DNA of 64,000 bases, taken from an uncultured Pseudoteredinibacter sp. (GTDB taxonomy: Bacteria; Pseudomonadota; Gammaproteobacteria; Pseudomonadales; Cellvibrionaceae). Position 1 is the first letter of the stretch; each line of letters begins with the position of its first letter. The position numbers and the translations under genes are program-made. The notes beneath the pieces are model-generated. The model saw only the letters and a program-made list of their open reading frames with translations. It searched no databases and was not told where the DNA came from. Where the stretch lies: NCBI RefSeq assembly GCF_947500695.1, contig NZ_CANMSS010000001.1:1-64000 (forward strand). The letters run 5' to 3'. Shown one piece after another: positions 1 through 8,424 of the stretch.

Positions 1-12
1 GCATCAGCATCT

Positions 13-65
13 CGGCTTCGAACTGGGGTCAGAACCCATGGGTTCTGACCCCGTTGTCGAAGCCG
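13..65. repeat. Long palindrome, repeat copy 1
   Basis: Bases 25-52 form a perfect 28-bp palindrome whose left half is GGGGTCAGAACCCA. It is nested inside a second 9-bp inverted repeat, CGGCTTCGA at 13-21 pairing with TCGAAGCCG at 57-65, with short internal bulges. As RNA or single-stranded DNA this would make a hairpin of more than 20 bp. Confidence 0.9.
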
Positions 66-188
66 TGATGTTTGGGGTGTTGCGGGTTTTAGGGTGTTGA
101 AGGTTAGCTTATCAAGCTGGCAGTTAGATGAGGTGGATTGAGTGGGCCTTGTGGGTATTCACGTGGCTAAGAGAGTGCATCAGCATCT

Positions 189-241
189 CGGCTTCGAACT
201 GGGGTCAGAACCCATGGGTTCTGACCCCGTTGTCGAAGCCG
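189..241. repeat. Long palindrome, repeat copy 2
   Basis: This is an exact copy of the first palindrome, with its 28-bp core at 201-228 and the same flanking CGGCTTCGA/TCGAAGCCG arms. Confidence 0.9.
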
Positions 242-365
242 TGATGTTTGGGGAGTTACTGGGTTTTAAGATGTTGTGGGTTTGATTATCAAGCCGACAG
301 TTAGGTGAGGTGGTTTGGGTTGGCCTTGTCGGTTTCTACGTGGCTAAGAGAGTGCATCAGCATCT

Positions 366-418
366 CGGCTTTGATCTGGGATCAGAACCCACGGGTTCTG
401 ACCCCGCTGTCGGAGCCG
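366..418. repeat. Long palindrome, degenerate repeat copy 3
   Basis: The core at 378-405 has mismatches (GGGATCAGAACCCA against cGGGTTCTGACCCC) and the outer arms are also altered. It sits just downstream of the minus-strand gene ending at 425 and could act as its transcription terminator. Confidence 0.75.
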
Positions 419-424
419 TGGTGC

Positions 425-1009
425 TTAGGCGCTGGCTCGGGCTTCTTCTTTATCGTTTAATAGCGCTTGTGTTAAATGCTGGCGCCATTGCTGCTGGATG
501 TATTCGGGCTCTGGTTTACCCACCACATCATGGGCGGTAAAACTGGGTAGTGGCTTCATGCCGACATATTGCTGGGCCTTGTGCATTCCCACCAATACCT
601 CATCAGTGCTTTGCCCTTCAAAGAACTCATCGGGTTTAGAGAAAGCAATCCTTGGAGCATTCCAAGTAGTGGATAGCATATAGTGCCTGCCTTGCATCAG
701 GCCGCCTTCACCGTAGCGTTCGCTACCACCAAAGAAGACACCCATTTCATAAACTTCATCTAAATAGCGCTTGAAGTCACTGGGCAGGCTAAACCAAAAC
801 ACCGGGTACTGAAAAATCACAATATCCGCTTGAGCAAACTTCTCCTGCTCTTGGCGAATATCATAGCCTTGGCTCACTTGCGTGCTAAGAATATTAAAAT
901 GCGGCGACAGCAACTCAATTGCTTGATCAAATAGGGTTTTGTTTAGCTGGCCTTCGGCAACTCCTTGGCTTTGGGCTCCATTAATCAATAATACGGTTTC
1001 ATGTTTCAT
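425..1009 (-). CDS. MdaB-like NAD(P)H:quinone oxidoreductase (flavodoxin-like)
   Basis: The 194-residue product belongs to the flavodoxin-like NAD(P)H quinone reductase family. It follows E. coli MdaB through its length, including the early INGAQSQGVAEGQLN stretch, the region ADIVIFQYPVFWF, the sequence YGEGGLMQGRHYMLSTTWNAP and the late HKAQQYVGMKPLPSF segment. Such enzymes reduce quinones by two electrons with FAD or FMN and protect against redox cycling. I chose the ATG at 1009 because GGAAGG lies five bases upstream; a longer frame to 1048 would add 13 unlikely residues. A LysR regulator starts 138 bp away on the other strand and probably controls this gene. Substrate specificity is inferred only. 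Confidence 0.88.
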   Translation of the reverse strand: MKHETVLLINGAQSQGVAEGQLNKTLFDQAIELLSPHFNILSTQVSQGYDIRQEQEKFAQADIVIFQYPVFWFSLPSDFKRYLDEVYEMGVFFGGSERYGEGGLMQGRHYMLSTTWNAPRIAFSKPDEFFEGQSTDEVLVGMHKAQQYVGMKPLPSFTAHDVVGKPEPEYIQQQWRQHLTQALLNDKEEARASA

Positions 1010-1093
1010 AAGATCCTTCCTGTGTTGTATGAGTGGAATGGCAGCCATTCTATGGGAAGGCTATATTTTCGATAATGGGCAAATATGGAAATT

Positions 1094-1115
1094 ATTATTC
1101 CGTATATGCAATAAT
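1094..1115. promoter_or_regulatory. Candidate LysR operator
   Basis: ATTATT at 1094-1099 and AATAAT at 1110-1115 form an interrupted inverted repeat with a 10-bp gap in the divergent promoter region between the quinone reductase and the LysR gene. The layout fits the T-N11-A type of LysR box. The assignment is based on position and symmetry alone. Confidence 0.45.
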
Positions 1116-1147
1116 CAAGATTGATTTGAGCAGAGAGAATGTGACTA

Positions 1148-2053
1148 ATGCATGATCTAAACGCATTGAGAGCCTTTATAGCCGTTGTCGAGCAGGGCAG
1201 TTTTAGCGCCGCCGCCGAGCACTTGTCTTGTGCCAACTCCTCTATATCGCGTCAGGTAAGTCAATTGGAACAGCAGCTCGGCGAAGCCTTGCTGGTGCGC
1301 AGCACACGTGTGGTGCGTACCACGGATGCTGGTTCAGAGCTGTTTACCCGCGTACGAGATCTATTGCCGCAGTTGGATGCGGCCTGCAGTAGCCTGCCAA
1401 GCCATGCAGGGCAGCCCTCGGGGCGCTTGCGGGTGAGCGTGCCTTGGTGGTTCAGTGATAGTCATATAGGGCCGGCACTTAGCCACTTTCATCAGCGCTT
1501 CCCTGATATTCAGTTAGAGCTGATCGCCAATGATAGCTTGGTGGACATATTGGCCGATGGCTTTGATGTGGTGATTCGCTTAAGCATACTGAACGATTCG
1601 GAGTTGATAGCAAGGCCTTTGGGCGCACACACCTTTGTATTGGCGGCCAGCCCAGATTATCTAGCTCGGCACCCGAAGATTGAAAAGCCTGAAGATCTTA
1701 AACAACATCAGCTGATGACCTATGCCTTCCCAAATCGCTCTGCTGCATGGTTATTGCGCAAGGGAGATGAGCAGATTCGCATTAATGCTGAACACAGCTG
1801 GCTTCGCAGTAATAATGCTAAGATGCTATATCAATGTGCCATCGATAGTGGTGGAATCATTATCCAGCCGACTTGGGGTGTGAATGAAGCGCTGGAGGCT
1901 GGGAGTCTACTGCCAGTATTAGAGGGCTATGAAGTGACCCCAAGCAACTTTAACAGTGGTGTTTATGCGATATATTCAAAACACCAGCGTAATTCGCCCA
2001 AGATTAAAGCGTTTATTGAGTTTTTGGAGTCGAGCTGGAGTATTCCGCAGTAA
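1148..2053 (+). CDS. LysR-family transcriptional regulator
   Basis: The 301-residue protein has the standard LysR plan: an N-terminal winged helix-turn-helix (about residues 1-60, with LNALRAFIAVVEQGSFSAAAE and SSISRQVSQLEQQLG) and a periplasmic-binding-like effector domain (about 90-295). The length is typical. It is transcribed away from the MdaB-like gene, a common arrangement in which the regulator responds to redox-active or quinone-like compounds and activates the divergent reductase. The effector cannot be read from sequence. Confidence 0.92.
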   Translation: MHDLNALRAFIAVVEQGSFSAAAEHLSCANSSISRQVSQLEQQLGEALLVRSTRVVRTTDAGSELFTRVRDLLPQLDAACSSLPSHAGQPSGRLRVSVPWWFSDSHIGPALSHFHQRFPDIQLELIANDSLVDILADGFDVVIRLSILNDSELIARPLGAHTFVLAASPDYLARHPKIEKPEDLKQHQLMTYAFPNRSAAWLLRKGDEQIRINAEHSWLRSNNAKMLYQCAIDSGGIIIQPTWGVNEALEAGSLLPVLEGYEVTPSNFNSGVYAIYSKHQRNSPKIKAFIEFLESSWSIPQ

Positions 2054-2093
2054 GGCCTTGGCAATTAGCCACTGTTAAGGGCTTACATTTGTG

Positions 2094-2099
2094 TATAAT
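2094..2099 (+). promoter_or_regulatory. -10 element (TATAAT) before the VF530 gene
   Basis: A perfect TATAAT lies 30 bp before the GTG start at 2129. No good -35 hexamer is visible at 16-18 bp spacing. Confidence 0.55.
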
Positions 2100-2128
2100 C
2101 GCGGCCCCTACACTATTCGGAGCTTACT

Positions 2129-2695
2129 GTGAACGACGAGATTAACTATAAGAACAACCCATTAAATGGGGTTGGCCTTAAGCAAATGCTAACGGAAATT
2201 GTCGATCACTATGGTTTCGAAATCCTCTATGCTTATTTGAATATCAACTGTTTTAAGAATAATCCCAGCCTTGAATCGGCCGTAAAATTCCTAAAGAAAA
2301 CCCAGTGGGCTCGAGAAAAAGTCGAAGCATTTTATATGTACGAATATAAGAGCTTACCACGTGCATCGGCGGATCAATTCGAGTTGCCACCGCGCGACAG
2401 AATTGTTCCTGATGGTGATGTTCCTGGCGAACCGGCCGAGCTAAGTATTGAAGATGCCGAAGAGCGTAGAGAAACTAAAGCGAGAAAAGCGGCCGAGTGG
2501 GACGCCCAGCGTCGTAGCTCTAGAAGCGACAATCAACGACGTCGCTCCAGTTCGCCTTGGGGTGGCAGTAGTAGCGATAGAAGCGACCGCAGAGATAACA
2601 ACGATGAGCGAGGCAGCTGGGGGCGGGCTGAGAAAAAAAGCAAAACTAGCAGCCGGGGCGGTAAACCAGATCCTTGGGGCAACTTCAAAAAGTAG
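2129..2695 (+). CDS. VF530-family DNA-binding protein with charged tail
   Basis: The first 75 residues match the VF530/DUF2132 family, small DNA-binding proteins; the diagnostic stretches are NNPLNGVGLKQMLTEIVDHYG, INCFKNNPSLESAVKFLKK and TQWAREKVEAFYMY. The remaining ~110 residues are low-complexity and rich in Arg, Ser, Asp and Gly, so almost certainly disordered; family members are often just the short domain. Translation starts at GTG 2129 with GGAG eight bases upstream, and a TATAAT box lies at 2094. The basic tail suggests extra nucleic-acid contacts. The cellular role is unknown. Confidence 0.85.
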   Translation: MNDEINYKNNPLNGVGLKQMLTEIVDHYGFEILYAYLNINCFKNNPSLESAVKFLKKTQWAREKVEAFYMYEYKSLPRASADQFELPPRDRIVPDGDVPGEPAELSIEDAEERRETKARKAAEWDAQRRSSRSDNQRRRSSSPWGGSSSDRSDRRDNNDERGSWGRAEKKSKTSSRGGKPDPWGNFKK

Positions 2696-2708
2696 CCATT
2701 TTAATTCG

Positions 2709-3767
2709 CTATTCTGACGAGGCTATTTTTCTGTATTGCAGTCGGTATTCGCTGGGGGTGCACCGCTGCCAGCGCTTAAACATGCTGACAAAATTGCGGG
2801 TTTCACTAAAGCCGCAGAGCTCGGCTATTTCACTTATGGGCAATTCCGAAGATCGTAAGTAGTCGCTCGCAATATCCTGCTTGGCCTCTTGTAATAGGCT
2901 TTGATAGTTGCTGTTTTTATCGTTTAAGCGGCGGCGTAAGGTTCTTGTGCTGAGCTCGAGCTTTTCAGCAAGCTGTTCAAGACTGGGGAAGTGCCCGGGA
3001 CGAGCCTTTAAGGCAAGAGTCACTTGTTCGATTATGCAAGGTTCTTTTTGCAGGGCGGATTTTAGTTTGATGCATTGCTGCTCTAGATTATCCACCATGC
3101 GCTGGTCGTAATTGGGCAGGGTTACATCAAAAGCGCTCATGGGAAAACGAATGATCGATTGCCGGCCGCTGTAAATAATCTCACCTTTAAAAATTCTATC
3201 ATGTATAGATAGTTCATTGTCCTTAGCGGCTGGTAGCTGTAATAAATCAGCTTGTAAATTTTCGTCCAATCTTGCGGCCTGATGCAGATGCATGCTGAGC
3301 ATCATGTCAATTAAAAAGCGCTCAAGCTTTCCTGCTCCTTCCTTGGAAAGACATTTTTTAAATGCTTCTGGAATCTGGGCCTTGTATTTAAGCGATAGCG
3401 ACTTTGCTTTTACGAGCATATCCCACTGCAAAAGCGGCATAAACATAGGCATATATTTTTGGCCTAATGCCATGATGTGCCGCAGGGTTTTTGATGCAAG
3501 CTGAGCATGACCAAGTGCGCTTTTATCGGCAAGGCCAATAGCTTGCCCAACGTCAAATGCGAGCTCTTCAGGCACCTCCAAAGTGGCTGCATGGCTAAAA
3601 CAAATCGCCAACTGCTGATGCGTGATAATTTGGTAGGGCTCTTGCAGTACTGAGCAATCTAAATTTGCGGCTTCAAGCACAGAGCTAGAATCAAGATTAT
3701 GCGCCTCCAATACCCTAATTAAAGGGCGTAAAAAGTGCGCATAACATTGTGTTTTTATTTCAGCCAT
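2709..3767 (-). CDS. AraC-family transcriptional regulator
   Basis: The 352-residue protein has an N-terminal ligand-binding region of the type found in OruR/ArgR-like AraC regulators (about residues 20-205) and a C-terminal double helix-turn-helix (about 255-345), with LEQLAEKLELSTRTLRRRL and PISEIAELCGFSETRNFVSMFKRW as the recognition segments. It begins 17 bp after the alkylsulfatase-like gene on the same strand, so the two are probably co-transcribed and this protein is likely to sense a product of that enzyme. The ligand is not identifiable. Confidence 0.9.
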   Translation of the reverse strand: MAEIKTQCYAHFLRPLIRVLEAHNLDSSSVLEAANLDCSVLQEPYQIITHQQLAICFSHAATLEVPEELAFDVGQAIGLADKSALGHAQLASKTLRHIMALGQKYMPMFMPLLQWDMLVKAKSLSLKYKAQIPEAFKKCLSKEGAGKLERFLIDMMLSMHLHQAARLDENLQADLLQLPAAKDNELSIHDRIFKGEIIYSGRQSIIRFPMSAFDVTLPNYDQRMVDNLEQQCIKLKSALQKEPCIIEQVTLALKARPGHFPSLEQLAEKLELSTRTLRRRLNDKNSNYQSLLQEAKQDIASDYLRSSELPISEIAELCGFSETRNFVSMFKRWQRCTPSEYRLQYRKIASSE

Positions 3768-3784
3768 GGGGCTTATTGTAGGGC

Positions 3785-5581
3785 TTATCCTGCTGAGAAA
3801 TCAAAAGAGGCTAGGAAGTCTTTGAAAACCTCGGGATTGCCTGTAATTTTCACCTTGCCAGCTGTTATCTCTTTTGACCAGCTGCCTTGTAAGGCTAGCA
3901 GCCTCTCCAGGGTCGCTCGATCAATGGTCACCGTGACATCGCTGTCTTTCACACTTCGATCAGCGTACTGAAAAACACCGTGGCGAACAGTTATAAAGTG
4001 TTTGTCTGTGCTCTTATCTGCATCGCGGATATTCATTGCAACAGTGATATTTTTATCGAGGCTTAAGGTCGGATTTAGCTGTGGCCCAAGTAACCTTAAC
4101 AACTCTTTTGCGGCTAAAGGCTTAAGTGGAGCGGTGCTGCGTGGTCGGTTGCGTACTTGTTCAGAGCCAATGCCCAATTGCAATGCCATTGCATCACTCA
4201 ACATATAGTGACGTTGATTTCCACTCGCTGAGTTGTAGGCCATAGCTTTTAAGGATGCGATCTTCAGCGCTTTAGCTGTTTGGACGTGGCGCTTAGTCTG
4301 CAACAGATAATTAGCGAGCTGTGCAGACCATTGATAGTCTTTGTCTTTAAATGCTTTGTTGGCTTTATTTAAGAGTTTATTACTGCCGCCGGCTAGCTGA
4401 ATAATGCGTTTGGCTTCTTCAGCTTTTTCTAAAGGGTTGAGATCCACCGAGTCACCGCTAAACCAGCCACCATAGCGGGAATACAAGCCACGGACTATCC
4501 AAGCTACACGATGATAGCTTTCGCTTAGTAAGGCGTGCTCGCTAAGATGCTTCGGAAGTTTTACAAATTCAGCCGCCTCCCTTGGCCCTAAGTTCATATT
4601 CAACGCGCGAATCGTTTGATCATATATAAATTGGGCCGCATCACGCTGGACCAAAAGGGCGTCCATGGCCTTGCTATTGCCAGCAATCGGTAATGAGTGC
4701 CCAGCAACTAAATGCTCTATAGGCTTACTCATCATAAATTCCATGGCATCAATAAACCCCAGTGGTGAGCGATCGGGTTCATTTCGTGGTGTTGATAGAA
4801 TGGGGAGAGTGCTGGCCGCCACATCGGCCGCGTGCATCACTTTATCTTCGGGTAACCAAATAAACAGTTGGTCGATAGTTTCTGATGGGATGGGGGTGAG
4901 TTCTATGGGCACGCCGGCAATATTAATCTGCGCTGCTTGCTGAATTTCTTTTGTAGGCGGCACAAAATCAATGTGAACATCCTTGATTTGCATTTTACCC
5001 ACGCCAATATTTACGCGGCCGTGTTCTCCGTCAGGCAATAAAGCACCCAGCTGTGCAGCGGCTCGCATGGTGACATGGGCTGATAACGCAGTATTAAAAT
5101 GCTTTTGCTGGGCTTGCCAGCTGCCAGCGGCATAAATATCAACCGGGATGTTTTTTCGTTCATTAACAAATATCTTGGCGCCGCCAAGGTGATCACCATG
5201 CCCGTGGGTATAGATCAGTGCAACGATCGGTTTTTGGCTGATTTGACGATAATCATTCAAAGCGCGTTGAGCCGCAGCTGCCGACCAGCCAGAATCGATC
5301 ACAATTATGCCTTCATCACCCTCGATAAAAAATATATTGGAGAAGTCATAAGCAAAAGCTTGATGGATGCGATCGTTAATTTTAATGAGTTGTGGTTGAT
5401 CAGCTTTTTTACCACGCTCGATAAGATTGGGGTGTACAGAAGGCGTTACAGGGTATAAAGAAGAGTCTTGTAGTTTTGATTTTTTTAAAGCCGAAGGCGA
5501 TGTTGTGGCAGCGGAAGCCACAGCCATTAGAGACATTAAAAGAAAAGTGAAGCAGCGTAAAAACAGAGTATTGATGTTCAT
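3785..5581 (-). CDS. Secreted alkylsulfatase-like metallo-beta-lactamase-fold hydrolase
   Basis: The 598-residue protein starts with a signal peptide (about 1-24, ending VASA) and carries the metal-binding motif THGHGDHLGG at residues 125-134. A dimerisation region with GHSLPI and YHRVAWIVRGLYSRYGGWFSGD follows, then an SCP2-like C-terminal domain (about 470-598). This matches the SdsA1/YjcS/BDS1 class, which hydrolyses primary alkyl sulfates such as SDS in the periplasm. It differs from SdsA1 in the metal motif (THGHGDH rather than THSHADH) and is somewhat shorter, so its substrate could be another ester. It is followed by an AraC regulator gene. Confidence 0.85.
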   Translation of the reverse strand: MNINTLFLRCFTFLLMSLMAVASAATTSPSALKKSKLQDSSLYPVTPSVHPNLIERGKKADQPQLIKINDRIHQAFAYDFSNIFFIEGDEGIIVIDSGWSAAAAQRALNDYRQISQKPIVALIYTHGHGDHLGGAKIFVNERKNIPVDIYAAGSWQAQQKHFNTALSAHVTMRAAAQLGALLPDGEHGRVNIGVGKMQIKDVHIDFVPPTKEIQQAAQINIAGVPIELTPIPSETIDQLFIWLPEDKVMHAADVAASTLPILSTPRNEPDRSPLGFIDAMEFMMSKPIEHLVAGHSLPIAGNSKAMDALLVQRDAAQFIYDQTIRALNMNLGPREAAEFVKLPKHLSEHALLSESYHRVAWIVRGLYSRYGGWFSGDSVDLNPLEKAEEAKRIIQLAGGSNKLLNKANKAFKDKDYQWSAQLANYLLQTKRHVQTAKALKIASLKAMAYNSASGNQRHYMLSDAMALQLGIGSEQVRNRPRSTAPLKPLAAKELLRLLGPQLNPTLSLDKNITVAMNIRDADKSTDKHFITVRHGVFQYADRSVKDSDVTVTIDRATLERLLALQGSWSKEITAGKVKITGNPEVFKDFLASFDFSAG

Positions 5582-5716
5582 ATCGAGCCCTTTTTTCTTT
5601 GATTATAAATAGCCAAGGAATAATGGGATATCTTTTAGGTGGCCATAAAATACGTATATCAGGCCAGGCAGGATGAGGCTTTGTATTACCGTTATAAGTG
5701 AGTAGGGGGGAGAATG

Positions 5717-5745
5717 GCACTCCAGAGGCTGGCCTACTGGAGTGC
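5717..5745 (-). terminator. Hairpin downstream of the quinone oxidoreductase gene
   Basis: GCACTCCAG at 5717-5725 pairs perfectly with CTGGAGTGC at 5737-5745, just after the stop of the minus-strand gene ending at 5754. There is no U-tract, so termination would be weak or factor-dependent. Confidence 0.4.
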
Positions 5746-5753
5746 TAAATTAG

Positions 5754-6884
5754 TTATAACTCAGGGAGATTTATGGCGCAGCCACCGATGACATCACCAT
5801 TCCATTTGGCGAGCAGAGCTTCACGCACCTGGTCCAAGCTAAACTGGTGTGAAATAAAGGGTTTGATTTTACCTTCGCTCACCCATTGCATAATCTGATT
5901 AAAACGCGGGGCTCGGCTACTAGGATCAAACTGTGTTGAGATAACAGTTGGGCAACCCAGTACCTGCAAGCTTTTCATCATGATCAAATTGGTGGGCAGC
6001 ATATTGGCATTACTTTCACCTTTTTCACCCTTGGCAACAAAGGGCGTTGCAGCCCAGCCGACCACTAGAAAGCGCGCATTAAATTTTACGCAGCGCATGC
6101 TCTCCAATGATATAGCACCGCCAACGCCATCATAGACAACATCTACACCTTTGCCATCAGTAAGGGCCTTAACCTCGTCGCGAAAGCGGGTAACTCCCTT
6201 AGGGTGATTTGGGTCTTTACAGTTGATAATGTGATCGGCGCCTTGCTCTTGGACGACTTTAAGTTTGGCGTCCGAACGGCCAGTAGCGATAACAGTGGCA
6301 CCCAATAACTTGGCTATATGGACAGCAGCCATACCCGTTGCGCCCGAAGCGCCGTGAATTAACACAGTCTCACCGGCCTTAAGTTGGCCGCGTGTCACTA
6401 GGCAGTGATAGGCGGTTTCATAGCTGCCAAGTAGATTACAGGCTTCTGCAAAGCCAAAGTCGGCGGGGATTTTATGGGAGGCCCTTGCAGGTGCTACAGC
6501 ATAAGAGGCAAAGCCACCATATTGCTGATAGTTACCCGCTGAGCGAGGCCCCGCCTGAAAACCATCAACTAATACTCTATCGCCAACGGCTACTTGCTTA
6601 GAATCAACGTCAGCACCTACCCAAACCACAATACCGCTGTACTCAAGGCCCGGACTATAAGGTGGTGGCGGCGTATGTTGGTATAAGCCGCTGGTCATTA
6701 AAAGATCAACCCAGCCCACCGCAGCGCTCTTTACCTGCACAATAATATCTTGGGCCTGTAAGCTGCTAGTATCAGGAACCGCTTGGTCTTCAAGCGCTAT
6801 ATGCTCATTCACCGCTTTTACTGGATCTTCAGCAAACTCTGAAACGAGTGCGCGCCTGCCTGTGGGCAATGTATTTACGTTCAT
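5754..6884 (-). CDS. MDR-family zinc-independent NAD(P)H:quinone oxidoreductase
   Basis: The 376-residue protein is a medium-chain dehydrogenase/reductase. It has a GroES-like N-terminal domain (PGLEYSGIVVWVG), a Rossmann domain with the quinone-reductase nucleotide motif HGASGATG, and the GKGVDVVYDGVGG signature. Catalytic zinc ligands of alcohol dehydrogenases are absent, pointing to the quinone/enone reductase branch. It stands alone on the minus strand between the alkylsulfatase and PepSY genes. The substrate is unknown. Confidence 0.88.
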   Translation of the reverse strand: MNVNTLPTGRRALVSEFAEDPVKAVNEHIALEDQAVPDTSSLQAQDIIVQVKSAAVGWVDLLMTSGLYQHTPPPPYSPGLEYSGIVVWVGADVDSKQVAVGDRVLVDGFQAGPRSAGNYQQYGGFASYAVAPARASHKIPADFGFAEACNLLGSYETAYHCLVTRGQLKAGETVLIHGASGATGMAAVHIAKLLGATVIATGRSDAKLKVVQEQGADHIINCKDPNHPKGVTRFRDEVKALTDGKGVDVVYDGVGGAISLESMRCVKFNARFLVVGWAATPFVAKGEKGESNANMLPTNLIMMKSLQVLGCPTVISTQFDPSSRAPRFNQIMQWVSEGKIKPFISHQFSLDQVREALLAKWNGDVIGGCAINLPEL

Positions 6885-7038
6885 TGGCTTGCCTTCTCTC
6901 GACTAAATAAACTGTTTAAAACTAAATTGCTAAGGCCAAATAGTAACGGCTAGCGTTGAGAAGGGCTTTCTCTCTGGCGCCAATGGCATTTCAATTGGCG
7001 CCATATAGGAGATTTAAAATGGGTAATGAGGCCGTGTT

Positions 7039-7614
7039 TTAGCTAATCAGATAGGCTAAAAGTAGAATTAAGCTGCTAGAGGCAATTCCAACTGTTGCCA
7101 TGGTTTTATAACGTGGGCTGGACAGCAACAAAAGCAAGCCGCTGATGGCACTAAATAGCAGGCAAAGCCCAAAGATAATCCCCAAGGTTTTAAATATAGG
7201 GCCGGCTAAGCCAAAATGGATATAGAGAATTTTCTTCCAAAGGCCATGACGATTAAACTCAATAGTAAATGGTTCATTGGGTTTATTGGTTTTGCTCAGT
7301 GCGGTGCTGTAATGATAAGCAAACCAGCTATGGCGACTGGCACTGCTAAAGTAATTATCGGGTAGGCTTGTGACCTCGATGGTGGAATCTTTTTCATGTA
7401 ATTGCTGTAGTACAAAAGTTTGCGCGCTTGCCTGATCTTCAGGCCAAGCTTCGCCAGTAATCGAAAAATGCAATACTTCACTGTTGTTACCTTTAACGTC
7501 TAGCAAGTAGAGAGTGCCGGTGATAGAAAACAACACAATAAATGGCAAGAAAAAACAGCCGATATAGGCGTGCCATTGCATCCAGCTTTGCCGCAGCTTG
7601 GGAGTTATTTTCAT
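7039..7614 (-). CDS. PepSY-associated membrane protein
   Basis: The 191-residue protein begins with the PepSY_TM pattern (RQSWMQWHAYIGCFFLPFIVLFSITGTLYLL, a first membrane helix with a conserved His). It then has a ~100-residue extracytoplasmic part and two C-terminal membrane helices (IFGLCLLFSAISGLLLLL and the last 20 residues). Relatives accompany siderophore or flavin-linked reductase systems. No metal-uptake gene is adjacent, so a specific role cannot be assigned. Confidence 0.8.
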   Translation of the reverse strand: MKITPKLRQSWMQWHAYIGCFFLPFIVLFSITGTLYLLDVKGNNSEVLHFSITGEAWPEDQASAQTFVLQQLHEKDSTIEVTSLPDNYFSSASRHSWFAYHYSTALSKTNKPNEPFTIEFNRHGLWKKILYIHFGLAGPIFKTLGIIFGLCLLFSAISGLLLLLSSPRYKTMATVGIASSSLILLLAYLIS

Positions 7615-7851
7615 TCTATACCTATTGTTTGGAGAAACGGCGCATTCTAGCGGTTTATGAATAAGAATACCTATGATTTTGTGTTAAAACCTAGATTCAC
7701 CTGTGGGGGGAGAAACTGCATATGCAACCTCGTTCAAGCGCTAAGATACCCTTGCTTAAGTGGTGACTGATTGGGTTTTACGACGTTGACAAACGCCGTT
7801 TTCGGGCTAACTTTATGGGTATAGCTATGTGCATAGCATTCTAGGAGGAAG

Positions 7852-8280
7852 ATGCCGCTTATGGTGGATGCGAGCTACGATGAGACTCCAAAATCCCGTT
7901 TTTTGGCCAGCTTAGAGCGCTGCTCTGCGCAAGACGAATTTGTCCCATCTTTCTATCGTCGATTTATGTCGGCCTCTCCAGATATAGAGCGTCGTTTTCG
8001 CTATACCAGTTTCGAGAAACAAAACAGGATGCTACTGCGCTCATTGCAGCTTTCCGCACATGCCATTGATGGCGACCCAGAAGCCTTGGCTGAACTAAAA
8101 TTGCGCTCAGAAACACATGATCGTCATCATCTCAATATAAAACCAGAGCTCTATAATTTATGGCTTGATTCGCTGGTACTTAGCGCGGCAGAATTTGATG
8201 AACATTGGTCTGCAGAAGTCGACGAGGCTTGGCGAACGGTCCTTGGGTTCGTTATCCGCCGGATGATATCCAGTTATTAG
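7852..8280 (+). CDS. Single-domain globin
   Basis: The 142-residue product shows a bacterial globin pattern: FVPSFYRRFMSASPDIERRFRYTSFEKQNRMLLRSLQL covers the B-E helix region, and HDRHHLNIKPELYNLWLDSLVLSA contains the likely proximal His of helix F. Such haem proteins bind O2 or NO. Two ATGs are possible: 7852 (AGGAGG only three bases upstream) and 7861 (twelve bases), so the start is ambiguous by three residues. It precedes an ArsH-like flavoprotein gene; a role in nitrosative stress in a nitrate respirer is a guess. Confidence 0.8.
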   Translation: MPLMVDASYDETPKSRFLASLERCSAQDEFVPSFYRRFMSASPDIERRFRYTSFEKQNRMLLRSLQLSAHAIDGDPEALAELKLRSETHDRHHLNIKPELYNLWLDSLVLSAAEFDEHWSAEVDEAWRTVLGFVIRRMISSY

Positions 8281-8424
8281 TACTACAATAGCAAGGACTA
8301 TCGGCTTGGTTTCTTAGGGGGTCTTAGGAAAATCTATAGTACTTAACAAAATATTACTTGAGTAGAATAAGGTATTCAATATATGGTAAAGCATATATAT
8401 GAAGTGGCGTATTAATTGGTGGTT

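Larger units (their letters stand above)
1..420. repeat. Tandem ~176-bp repeat, 2.4 copies, each with a long palindrome
   Basis: The unit starting GCATCAGCATCTCGGCTTCG occurs at 1, 177 and 354, giving periods of 176 and 177 bp. The first two copies are almost identical over their first 75 bases and drift afterwards. The third is degenerate and stops at about 420, five bases before the stop codon of the minus-strand quinone reductase gene. The array continues beyond the left edge or starts exactly there, so its full size is unknown. No coding potential is evident. The array could be a mobile palindromic (REP/BIME-like) element or a local duplication; I see no transposase in the window. Confidence 0.9.

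Noticed and set aside
1..420. CRISPR array
   Set aside because: Units are ~176 bp, directly abutting and palindromic, with no variable spacers of uniform short length and no cas genes.
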